A DNA stretch of 64,000 nt from the NCBI RefSeq assembly GCF_017349315.1, contig NZ_JAFMPP010000003.1, positions 248,001 to 312,000 on the forward strand. Reading direction: 5' to 3'. Below the pieces are notes generated by a model. It ran no database searches. It saw only the letters and a list, made by a program, of their open reading frames with translations, and had not been told where the DNA came from. The position numbers and the translations under genes were made by a program. Source of the DNA: Jiella flava (GTDB lineage: Bacteria; Pseudomonadota; Alphaproteobacteria; Rhizobiales; Rhizobiaceae). Position 1 is the first letter of the stretch. Each line of letters begins with the position of its first letter. Below, one piece after another: positions 17,473 to 25,781 of this stretch.

Positions 17473-18912
17473 ATGATCAATTTCAACGTGCCCTGCGCGG
17501 GCCCGGCTGTTGGCTCGTCCGCGCCCGCTATAAAGCCGGCGCCAGCGTTCGCGCAGACCGACCTTGTGGCCTTGTCGCGCTATTATCTCATGCTGATGAT
17601 GCGCAACGTCACCAGTGACGGGTATGTCATCGAAGACCCTGCCGAAGCGGGCGTCTTTTCGTCCCCCGGATGCGTGGTCGCCGCGCCATCCTATCCGGCC
17701 AATACGCCGGGTGTCGATCAGGACTATGTTTTCAATTGGGTTCGTGACGGGGCGATCACGGCGATCGAGATCGCCCGGGGAGAGTTCCCCGTCTTGGCAG
17801 GGGGAGGCGTTCCGCCCCTTGTCGATTACGTGAACTTCGCCGCGTCCTGCCAAAAGAACGCGGCAAACTGCGCAAGCGTCACGTTAGGCCATGCCTGTTT
17901 CAAAGTCTCGGGCGCGGTCCGCCCGTGGTCGGAGCAGAACGACGGCCCGGCCATCCAGTCACTTGCGCTTCTCGCCATGTTCGATCAGCTCGACACGCCC
18001 ACCAAGGCGATGGCCAAGGACTTGATCGAGAAAAATCTCGAATATATTTTGAATGTCTATCAAAATAAAACGACCAATCTTTGGGAGGAATTTGAAGGTT
18101 ATTCGTTTTTCGCTCGAGCAGTGCAATTGAAATTTTTCAAGACGATTTCGAATAACGTCATCAATATTGCCGTCCCCGGCGGCGTCGTTGCCGCAATCGC
18201 GTGGTTGGAGCAGCAGCTGGCCGAACATTGGAACGGCCAGCTTTACGTGAGCATGTTGATGTCATCGGCGCCCGAAGGCTACGACGCGAACATCGATATC
18301 GTCTCTTCGGTCTGCTACGGCGCGATTGAGCCGACCGATCCCAAGCTTCTGGCGACCGCGGCGATTCTGCGGCGCCAGTGGGCCGATCCGTCCTCCGCGA
18401 GCTACTATCCGATCAACGGGGCCGATGCCGAAAAGGGGCTGGGGCCGCTCTTCGGACGCTATCCCAGCGACCATTATGACGGGGATGTCTCCGCGCCTGT
18501 CGTCGGCGGGCATCCTTGGGCGTTGTGCACGGCCAATTTTGCGGAATTTCAATATCGCCTGGCGAATGCTGTTGAGGCGAGCGGCAAGATCCCGCTTGAT
18601 CCGCTGTCGAAGCCGTTCTTCGCGGCCTTCGGGCCTGATGCGTCAGACGATGCAGCGGCGATGGCCGTGGCGCTGCGCGCGTCGTCGGACGCGATGCTGC
18701 GCGCCATTGTCTATCACAGCGATCATTACGAACTCAGCGAGCAATTCGATGGCGCTAGCGGTTACGAAAAGAGCGTTCGCAATCTGACGTGGAGCTACGC
18801 GGCTTTTCTCTCCGCGGTCAGGGCTCGCTCGAATGCCGCAAGCTCGAAAGGCAAAAGCACGAACACACGGGCCCCCGCGCGTCGCATCGCGGTACCGGCC
18901 TCGGCAGCGTGA
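17473..18912 (+). CDS. GH15 glucoamylase-like glycoside hydrolase (fungal-type)
   Basis: A 479-residue protein with GH15 landmarks: VFNWVRDGA near 87-94, RPWSEQNDGPA near 150-160, the general acid pair in LWEEFEGYSFF (Glu205/Glu206), GGHPWALCTANFAEFQY near 345-361, and the catalytic base Glu423 in LSEQFDGASG followed by NLTWSYAAFL. The motifs resemble fungal glucoamylases more than the usual bacterial GH15 proteins. Expected reaction: release of glucose from non-reducing ends of alpha-glucans or alpha-glucosides. No convincing signal peptide is present (APAFAQ looks like a cleavage site but there is no charged, hydrophobic leader), so an intracellular substrate is likely. Bases 18040-18180 are conspicuously AT-rich. 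First gene of a seven-gene run. Confidence 0.88.
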   Translation: MINFNVPCAGPAVGSSAPAIKPAPAFAQTDLVALSRYYLMLMMRNVTSDGYVIEDPAEAGVFSSPGCVVAAPSYPANTPGVDQDYVFNWVRDGAITAIEIARGEFPVLAGGGVPPLVDYVNFAASCQKNAANCASVTLGHACFKVSGAVRPWSEQNDGPAIQSLALLAMFDQLDTPTKAMAKDLIEKNLEYILNVYQNKTTNLWEEFEGYSFFARAVQLKFFKTISNNVINIAVPGGVVAAIAWLEQQLAEHWNGQLYVSMLMSSAPEGYDANIDIVSSVCYGAIEPTDPKLLATAAILRRQWADPSSASYYPINGADAEKGLGPLFGRYPSDHYDGDVSAPVVGGHPWALCTANFAEFQYRLANAVEASGKIPLDPLSKPFFAAFGPDASDDAAAMAVALRASSDAMLRAIVYHSDHYELSEQFDGASGYEKSVRNLTWSYAAFLSAVRARSNAASSKGKSTNTRAPARRIAVPASAA

Positions 18913-19056
18913 TCGAGACGGTCGACAGCGCGGGAATCGCGGACTGGGCGAGCCGAGATGCGCCCGGCGCGAACGAGCCGGCGTGAATGCATCAAGTTGG
19001 CATGCGCAGGTCAGACGTGATTGCACCGCTCGTCAGGGGCAGGATGGAGGCAGGAC

Positions 19057-20928
19057 GTGCTTTTTCCTCTCAGATCATCGCAGAACGCCGATGCCAGAGC
19101 GATCGCCGCGTCGCACGATTTCGATGTGATCATCGTCGGCACTGGAATCTCTGGCGCGATTATCGCCAAGGAAACGGCAGCGGCGGGCAAGCGCGTCCTG
19201 ATCCTTGAGGCTGGGAGCGGCGCCAATCGATCGCTGGCGGGCTATGATGACCTTTTGACCACCTTCTACGCGGCACCAGGCAAAGACAATCAGTCTCCCT
19301 TCCCTGCAAATCCCAATGCCAACATGCCGCGCAGCCCGCAACTGCGCAAACTGCAGCCTGGGGAGACGGACAGCGACACCTACATCGTGCAGTCCGGACC
19401 CTATGTGAGTGATACGACCTATACGCGCATCTTCGGCGGCACGACCATGCATTGGGAAGCCAAGACGCCGCGCATGTTGCCTTCCGATTTCAAAACCCGC
19501 ACCTGTTTCGGTCAGGGGCTCGATTGGCCGCTCAGTTTTGACGACATCGAAGGCGACTACGTCCTGGCCGAGCGGGAGATCGGCGTTTCGGCGAATGTCG
19601 AAGACCAGCAATATCTGGGACAGACCTTTTCAGGCGGCTATGTTTTTCCGATGCACGGTCTGCCGTTGTCCTATCTCGACCAGAAGGTCAATGACGGCAT
19701 CGAAGGCACCTCGGTCGAACTCGACAACCAAACCTATCCATTGAAAGTGCGGCCGTATCCGCAGGGGCGAAATGCCATTCCCAATGCGGCCTACGACGGC
19801 GGTCAGGGATACCGTCCCGTCGGCGCGGTCGACACGCATATGGTCGAGGAAGGCGGGCGTTGTCAGGGCAACACCAACTGCGTGCCGCTGTGCCCGGTGC
19901 AGGCCCGTTACCACTCCGGCAAGACCCTCGCGGCCGCCTGCAAGGCCACCGGCGATGACGGCGAGCCGCAGGTCACGTTGATCGCCCACGCCGTTGCCTC
20001 GAAGGTCAATATCGATCCGGATAGCGGCAAAGTTTCTTCGCTCGAGGTGAAGATCTACGACGATCGCGAGAGCTCGGCCTATCAGACGGTGACGGTGAAG
20101 GGTGCGGTCTATGTGCTCGCGGCCGGGGCGATCGAAACCGCGCGCCTGATGCTTGCCTCGGGCCTTCAAAGCACGAGCGGCCTCGTCGGGCGCAATTTGA
20201 TGGATCACGCCTATTTGCTGAACTGGGCGCTGATGCCGCAGATCTGCGGGACGATGCGGGGAACCACCTGTACCGGCGGCATTGTCGACTTGCGGGATGG
20301 CCCGTTTCGACAGAAGCAGGCGGCCTTTGCCATCGATATCCACAATGACGGCTGGGGATGGGCCACTGGTTCACCGACCTCGGATCTGCTTGATTTGGTG
20401 GATGCGGGCAATCTGTACGGCGCAGACTTGCGTCGCGGTGTCATCGACCGGGTTTCGCGACAGCTGCTGCTGGCCTTCATGATCGAGGTCATGCCGGTCG
20501 ACAGCAACCGCATCACCGTGGATCCGAAATACACCGATCCCTTAGGCAATATGCGCCCGATTCTATCATTCACGGTTCCGGATTATACGATGAGGGGAGC
20601 GGCCTACGCCCGTCAGTTCGCTCGCACGATTTTCCAGCGGCTCGGGGCGCAGGATCGCACCACCTACGATCCGGACGATTTCGGCTACGTGGCCTATGAA
20701 GGGCAGGGCTATGCCATCCGCGGCGGCAATCATCTGGCCGGAACGCACATCATGGGGACAACGCGCTCCAACTCCGTTGTCGACAAGGACCAGCGCAGCT
20801 GGGACCACGACAATCTCTATCTGGTCGGCGGCGGCAGCATGCCGTCTATCGGGACGGCGAATGTCACCTTGACGCTCGCGGCGCTGTGTTTCCGAAGCAG
20901 TCGGCAAATCCTGAAATACCTCCATTGA
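19057..20928 (+). CDS. GMC-type FAD sugar dehydrogenase catalytic subunit
   Basis: A 623-residue flavoprotein. The FAD fold GTGISG is at 28-33. GGTTMHWEAKTPR with His132 matches the FAD-contact segment of pyranose oxidases and FAD-glucose dehydrogenases. RCQGNTNCVPLCP has the C-x5-C-x3-C spacing that ligates the 3Fe-4S cluster of the Burkholderia-type FAD-GDH alpha subunit. The catalytic pair is His559 (NHLAGTH) and Asn602 (GTANVTLT). Expected role: oxidation of a sugar hydroxyl at C1, C2 or C3 and electron transfer out through the cluster. The GTG at 19057 is chosen because GGAGG lies 6 bases upstream. No Tat signal is visible. The next gene carries the domain expected of its small subunit. 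Confidence 0.88.
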   Translation: MLFPLRSSQNADARAIAASHDFDVIIVGTGISGAIIAKETAAAGKRVLILEAGSGANRSLAGYDDLLTTFYAAPGKDNQSPFPANPNANMPRSPQLRKLQPGETDSDTYIVQSGPYVSDTTYTRIFGGTTMHWEAKTPRMLPSDFKTRTCFGQGLDWPLSFDDIEGDYVLAEREIGVSANVEDQQYLGQTFSGGYVFPMHGLPLSYLDQKVNDGIEGTSVELDNQTYPLKVRPYPQGRNAIPNAAYDGGQGYRPVGAVDTHMVEEGGRCQGNTNCVPLCPVQARYHSGKTLAAACKATGDDGEPQVTLIAHAVASKVNIDPDSGKVSSLEVKIYDDRESSAYQTVTVKGAVYVLAAGAIETARLMLASGLQSTSGLVGRNLMDHAYLLNWALMPQICGTMRGTTCTGGIVDLRDGPFRQKQAAFAIDIHNDGWGWATGSPTSDLLDLVDAGNLYGADLRRGVIDRVSRQLLLAFMIEVMPVDSNRITVDPKYTDPLGNMRPILSFTVPDYTMRGAAYARQFARTIFQRLGAQDRTTYDPDDFGYVAYEGQGYAIRGGNHLAGTHIMGTTRSNSVVDKDQRSWDHDNLYLVGGGSMPSIGTANVTLTLAALCFRSSRQILKYLH

Positions 20929-21001
20929 AATCAAGCATCGCATCCGATGCGCGGGGCAGATCAGGCCGGCGCACTCAACTCGTGCCACACGGAGTTTGAG
21001 C

Positions 21002-22597
21002 ATGCAGTTTGAAGGCATCAAGACGCGCGACGAACTGATCGGCTTCCTGTATCAGGCGATGCAGCTCGAGCATGCGACGATTCCGCCCTATTTGACGGCG
21101 CTCTACTCGATCAAGCCCGGCACCAATCCGGATGCGGCGCAGGTGCTGCGGGTCATTGTCGTCGAGGAAATGCTGCATCTGACGCTCGCGGCCAATATCC
21201 TCAACGCCATCGGCGGCACCCCTGATCTCAGCAGATCCGATTTCGTCCCTGCATATCCGGCCTTTTTGCCCGATGGCGAAGATGACTTCAAAGTCGGGAT
21301 CGAGGGGTTCAGCCACGCGGCGCTGACGACGTTTTTGAAAATCGAGCGGCCCGCCCGGCCCGTGTCGTCATCCGCGAAGGCCGCATTGCTCAAGCACACC
21401 GATAAGCCAGAGCAATCCGTTCTTTGCACGCACCCGGAAAATGCGACCCTTCGATTCTACAGCATCGGCGAATTTTACGCGGCGATCAGAGATGGCATTG
21501 AGTATCTGGAAGCCGAGGCGCAAGGCTGTGGAGCCACAATCTTTATCGGCGACGCCGCGCGGCAGATCACTTCGAAATATTATTATTCCGGCGGGGGAAA
21601 CCTCTTCCCTGTCACCGACCTGAACAGTGCGTTGAAGGCCATCGCGCTGATCACCGAGCAGGGTGAGGGCGATGGCGGTCACATCTATGACGAAGACGAG
21701 CATGAGATCGCCCATTATTATCGCTTCGACGAGTTGCAGAGGGGGCGGTACTATCAAAAGGGCGATGAAGCGGGGCATCCGACGGGGCCGGAGCTGAGCG
21801 TTGACTGGGATGGGGCCTATGCCATCAAGCCCAATCTCAAGGTCGCCGAAATCGCCGAAGGATCGGCGTTGCGAGAGGCGGCGATCACCTTCAATCGCCG
21901 TTACGGCGAATTTCTGCAGCTGTTGACTCAGGCGTATAACGGCGAGCCGGAGCTGTTGCTCGAAGCCGTTCCGATGATGTTCGAGTTTCGCGATCTGATC
22001 CTCGAGCTCGTTCGCAATCCGTTACCAGGTCATGCCGACCAGTATGGCGGGCCGACATTCGAGGTCGCGGGCTCTGCCGAAACCGCGGCGGCCACCCCGG
22101 ACATCGTCGAGATCACGCGGGGGCGCCTCGAGTCGTTTCTCGGCCTGTCAGCCGAACTCACCGCCTTCTCGCGCTTCGATCTTTTGGGGACAGGGCTCGC
22201 CGAGCGCTATCTCGGCACCCTCGATAAGGTGGTCGGAGACGCGGCGACCGATCAGCTGATCGCGGCCTTCGAGGGGCTCCCGCCGCCGGGTGGGAAGGCC
22301 CGTGTTGCGGCAATTCGAGCCACCATTTTGGGCGACGAGCGGCTTGGCGACATTGCCCGGGCGCTGATCAAGCTCTGGTACTCGGGCACCTGGTTCGAGC
22401 TGCCGGCGGCCTGGACGCAGCGATACGGTCCCGGCGCGTCGAACATCACTTTCGTGGTGTCACCCGATGCCTATGTCGAGAGCCTGCTGTGGAAAGCGAT
22501 CGGCGCCCATCCCGCCGGTGCCAAGCCTCCGGGCTTCGGCTCCTGGGCCCATCCTCCGAAAATTCCGCCCGTTCCGGGGGCCTATCCGGGCAATTGA
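21002..22597 (+). CDS. ferritin-like (VioB-type) domain fused to sugar-dehydrogenase gamma-subunit-like domain
   Basis: A 531-residue protein. Residues about 1-330 resemble the ferritin-like iminophenyl-pyruvate dimer synthase domain of VioB: candidate metal ligands lie in LEHATIPPY (Glu23, His24), EEMLH (Glu56, His59), EQGEG (Glu219, Glu222) and IAHYYRFDE (His238). Residues about 372-520 resemble the gamma subunit of FAD-glucose and sorbitol dehydrogenases (FAD-SLDH family): FLGLSAELTAF, ARALIKLWYSG, VVSPDAYVESLLWKAIG and PPGFGSWAHPP. In that family gamma is a separate, Tat-exported partner of the GMC subunit; here it has no export signal. Start ATG 21002 has GGAG 7 bases upstream. It is probably the partner of the preceding flavoprotein. 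Confidence 0.78.
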   Translation: MQFEGIKTRDELIGFLYQAMQLEHATIPPYLTALYSIKPGTNPDAAQVLRVIVVEEMLHLTLAANILNAIGGTPDLSRSDFVPAYPAFLPDGEDDFKVGIEGFSHAALTTFLKIERPARPVSSSAKAALLKHTDKPEQSVLCTHPENATLRFYSIGEFYAAIRDGIEYLEAEAQGCGATIFIGDAARQITSKYYYSGGGNLFPVTDLNSALKAIALITEQGEGDGGHIYDEDEHEIAHYYRFDELQRGRYYQKGDEAGHPTGPELSVDWDGAYAIKPNLKVAEIAEGSALREAAITFNRRYGEFLQLLTQAYNGEPELLLEAVPMMFEFRDLILELVRNPLPGHADQYGGPTFEVAGSAETAAATPDIVEITRGRLESFLGLSAELTAFSRFDLLGTGLAERYLGTLDKVVGDAATDQLIAAFEGLPPPGGKARVAAIRATILGDERLGDIARALIKLWYSGTWFELPAAWTQRYGPGASNITFVVSPDAYVESLLWKAIGAHPAGAKPPGFGSWAHPPKIPPVPGAYPGN

Positions 22598-22636
22598 AGC
22601 ATTCGCACGTGTTTATTTGCCAGAGGAATGTTTGCG

Positions 22637-23575
22637 ATGACGACCGATCTCAGCCGCTTGACACCGGACACTGTGTGGCCAGGCATCATTGCCACCCTGT
22701 GGTGGAACGACGACTTCATCAATATCGACATCGGCATTCCCTACGAGCAGGCGCTCAGCGAGATGGCGCTGGCCGGCTATGTGGGATGTGGCATGAGCCA
22801 CAAGTTTCCCCCCGACCCGCAGACGTTGCGCTCGCCTCTCGAATTGCGGGGGCTGACGATCTCCGAGCCCTGGGTCAGCACCTACTTCACCATCAAGGAC
22901 ATGAAGCAACAGACGCTGGACAACCTCGATACTCAACTCGACTTCCTGGATGACATGGAAAAGGGCAGCGACGATCCGCGGCGCGCTGATCTGGTGGTGT
23001 CCGAGTTCGGCAGGGCGGTTAATCCGCTTCCTGTCGCCCTGTTCGCGAATTGTCCGACATTCAACGACGCGGAATGGAAGCTGCTGGTGGAGGGCCTGCA
23101 CTTGGCCGGCGAGAAGGCCAGGAGCCGCCAGCGCCGGCTTTGCTATCACCCGCATCTGGGGACCGGGGTGATGGAAGCCGCGGCGATCCATCGGCTGATG
23201 GATGATACGAACCCCGAGCTGGTTCATCTGCTTCTCGACACGGCTCATCAGGCGGCTGCCGGCGCTGATCCGCTGGATCTGGCCCGAAAATACGGCGAGC
23301 GCATCAAACATGTGCATCTGAAAGACATCCGTGCCGATGTGGTCAGTCGGATGCGCGAGGAAGGCTTGTCGTTTCAAGAGGGGATCGAGGCGGGAATCTT
23401 CACCGTGCCGGGCGATGGTTCGCTCACGACCTTTCCGGACATTCTCGACGCTCTTGCCCAAGCGGGGTTCAGGGGGTGGATCTGCGTCGAGGCGGAACAA
23501 GATCCTGCCAAGGCCAATCCGCTGGAATACGCCAAGAAGGGACGGGCTTACCTTCGGCAGATCCTCGGCTGGTAA
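22637..23575 (+). CDS. IolE-like TIM-barrel dehydratase/isomerase
   Basis: A 312-residue member of the xylose-isomerase-like TIM-barrel superfamily, closest by eye to inosose dehydratase IolE: CYHPHLGTGV near 171-180, LLLDTAHQ near 200, KHVHLKDIR near 225, the FTVPGDG segment and VEAEQDPAKANPLEYA near the end. The Asp, His and Glu of these motifs are the expected divalent-metal ligands. IolE dehydrates 2-keto-myo-inositol; here, with no other iol genes nearby, a keto-sugar or other cyclitol is as likely. The ATG at 22637 is preferred because AGAGGA sits 9 bases upstream, whereas the ATG at 22628 abuts it. Confidence 0.8.
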   Translation: MTTDLSRLTPDTVWPGIIATLWWNDDFINIDIGIPYEQALSEMALAGYVGCGMSHKFPPDPQTLRSPLELRGLTISEPWVSTYFTIKDMKQQTLDNLDTQLDFLDDMEKGSDDPRRADLVVSEFGRAVNPLPVALFANCPTFNDAEWKLLVEGLHLAGEKARSRQRRLCYHPHLGTGVMEAAAIHRLMDDTNPELVHLLLDTAHQAAAGADPLDLARKYGERIKHVHLKDIRADVVSRMREEGLSFQEGIEAGIFTVPGDGSLTTFPDILDALAQAGFRGWICVEAEQDPAKANPLEYAKKGRAYLRQILGW

Positions 23576-23750
23576 CGCCGCCGCTGATCGGGCGGTTTCA
23601 CCCTCCCCGACAGGCCTTGTCATCCGCCGCGATGGGCGAAGACGGTGAAGCCCGCAGTCTCGGCTCGATGGCATGCATCGCGAATCGATCAATGAGCCAG
23701 AAATATCGAGGCGCCGCGCTTTTGGCGCGATGACATCAGGAGGTGTTTCG

Positions 23751-24752
23751 ATGGGTACGCTGGAAACTTCTCGGATCTATTTCAGCTTCTTTATGTTTAC
23801 GGCGGATCTTCGTCCCGATGACGCCGATTATACGCAGGTGCTGGTGACGCATCTGAGGGCGCTGAGCGAAATGGGCTATGGGGGCTTCGATGTGCACATC
23901 GCCTCCGGCCCGCCCGGCGCCGACCATCGCTCCGAGGTCGAGAGCTATGTCCGGCTCAAGCTAGCCTTCGATCGTGCGGGATTTTCAGGTCTGAAATTTA
24001 CCACCAATGTGGGAACCACCCGCACCTTCGATCCGACGTCTCCCTACGAGGAGCAGCGCCGGCAGGCGCTTTCCTATCTCCAGTCCCGCGTCGACATTAC
24101 CGCGGTACTGGGCGGAGAGGACACCATCATGTCGGGGCCGTTTCTGTATCCCTACGGTGTCTTTCCAACAACGGATAGCGGCGACGAACTTTGGAGCGAC
24201 GCACTTCACGCCTGGATGAAGCCGCGCCTTGTCAATGCGCATTCGACGTTCCGAGAATTGGCGGACTATGCGGCCGAGAAGAAGGTGAAACTCGCCATTG
24301 AGCCGGTCAAGAACTGGGAAACGCCTGGTGTGACGATGGTGTCGGATGCCCTCGATTTTCTCGAGGATGCCGGGATCGCGAACTGCGGCATCACCGTCGA
24401 TACCGCGCAGGTCGTCATGGAGAGCCAGGGGCCCGCCATTTTCAAACAGAATGTCGCGCGCGCGGCAGGGTGCGAGCGCCTGAACTACATTCATATCTCC
24501 GCGCCCGATCGCGGCGCTGTCACGGACAGCTGGATCCCCTGGGAGATCATGCTGGACAGCATCGAGCCCGTTTACGCCGGGCCCTATCTCGTCGAGGTCT
24601 TCAACGCGATCCCGCCATTCGACAGCTCCATGCGAATGACGCGGCGGCGCTTCTGGCGCCCGGGTGAAGACGACCCGGTTCAAGGCGTCGAGAGCGCCTA
24701 CGAGGTCGCGGCCGCAAGCCTCGAGACGGTGAAGGGCCGGATCGAGCTTTGA
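23751..24752 (+). CDS. sugar isomerase/epimerase-like TIM-barrel protein
   Basis: A 333-residue xylose-isomerase-like TIM barrel, distinct from the preceding paralogue. Metal-ligand positions are visible as Glu in LAIEPVKNWE, Asp in ITVDTAQVV, His in YIHISAPD and Glu in LVEVFNA, the Glu-Asp-His-Glu set of tagatose/psicose 3-epimerases, and also of C-glycoside deglycosidase alpha subunits, which belong to the same superfamily. Substrate unknown; sugar epimerisation or a beta-elimination on a keto-sugar are both reasonable. A strong AGGAGGTG 6 bases before 23751 fixes the start. Confidence 0.78.
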   Translation: MGTLETSRIYFSFFMFTADLRPDDADYTQVLVTHLRALSEMGYGGFDVHIASGPPGADHRSEVESYVRLKLAFDRAGFSGLKFTTNVGTTRTFDPTSPYEEQRRQALSYLQSRVDITAVLGGEDTIMSGPFLYPYGVFPTTDSGDELWSDALHAWMKPRLVNAHSTFRELADYAAEKKVKLAIEPVKNWETPGVTMVSDALDFLEDAGIANCGITVDTAQVVMESQGPAIFKQNVARAAGCERLNYIHISAPDRGAVTDSWIPWEIMLDSIEPVYAGPYLVEVFNAIPPFDSSMRMTRRRFWRPGEDDPVQGVESAYEVAAASLETVKGRIEL

Positions 24753-24926
24753 TCGCCATCAATTGACGATCGTCAAGGCCGAGCAAGCCGCCTTCGCACG
24801 AGCCTCGCAGATCCACGGATTGCGGGCTGAGGCTCGGCGCTGGCAATGGCGAGTCTGCTGATCGAACGCCATTCGCCCAGCGGTGCCGCAATCCCGGTGA
24901 GGCGATCAGCCGAAAAGGAGAGATCG

Positions 24927-25751
24927 ATGGTGGCAGCACTTCCAGATCCGATCACGATCGTCAGGCGCGTGGGCGATATTCGTCTTCACACATTCATTTC
25001 GGCATTCACGCAAGGCAATATCGCCAACGCAACGCACATCGTCGAAAGCGAAAACGCACTGGTTCTGGTCGACGGCCAGTTTCTGGCGCCTTATGCCCGC
25101 CAGTTCCGACAATATGCCGACCGTCTCGGTAAACCCATCGACCGCATCTATCTGTCACATCGCCATCCCGATCACTGGTTCGGACTGGCATCGGCCTTCC
25201 GGGATGTTCCCATCTATGCCCTTCAGGAAACAATCGATTTTCTGACGGCAGATGGCAGCACATCGCTCCAGGATCATTGGACGATGGGCACGCTCGCGCC
25301 GGACGACATCATCATTCCACAGCACGTCGCCAACGCGGGCGATGTCGATATCGACGGCGTGCGATACGTCTTGCATAAAGTCACAAATACCGAAATCGAC
25401 TTTTTACTGACATTGGCGCTTCCTGATTATCTTGTATATATTGCGCAAGATCTTATTTATAGCGGTAATCATCTATATTTGACAAAATATATGAATAACT
25501 GGATCGGCGTTCTTCAGGATATTCTGCATTCAGATTACGAAATATTTTTGCCGGGTCACGGATTTCCGACTGACAAGAATGGAGTTGCGGACAACATTCA
25601 GTATATAACCGTTGCTATGGAAGCGGTTGGCCGTGGATTTTCCAATGAAGAATTCAAAAAATTTATGATAGGTCAATTTCCAGAAAAAAAATGCCCATCA
25701 ATATTCAATATCTATATTCCAAGATTATTTGATAATGCCAGTGAATTTTAA
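24927..25751 (+). CDS. MBL-fold metallo-hydrolase
   Basis: A 274-residue metallo-beta-lactamase-fold enzyme. H-x-H-x-D-H is present at 78-83 (SHRHPDH), followed by Asp175 (AQDLIYSG) and His211 (LPGHGF). The loop that normally gives the third zinc-1 His (GHTxG) reads VTNTEID here, so site 1 is altered. Lactone or ester hydrolysis is a reasonable guess next to a sugar dehydrogenase; glyoxalase-like activity is an alternative. AAGGAG lies upstream of the chosen ATG. The last 370 bases are much more AT-rich than the first 450, with codons such as ATA and TTA. Confidence 0.8.
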   Translation: MVAALPDPITIVRRVGDIRLHTFISAFTQGNIANATHIVESENALVLVDGQFLAPYARQFRQYADRLGKPIDRIYLSHRHPDHWFGLASAFRDVPIYALQETIDFLTADGSTSLQDHWTMGTLAPDDIIIPQHVANAGDVDIDGVRYVLHKVTNTEIDFLLTLALPDYLVYIAQDLIYSGNHLYLTKYMNNWIGVLQDILHSDYEIFLPGHGFPTDKNGVADNIQYITVAMEAVGRGFSNEEFKKFMIGQFPEKKCPSIFNIYIPRLFDNASEF

Positions 25752-25781
25752 TAGCGGATACAGTGAGACGGAGATTGTGAA

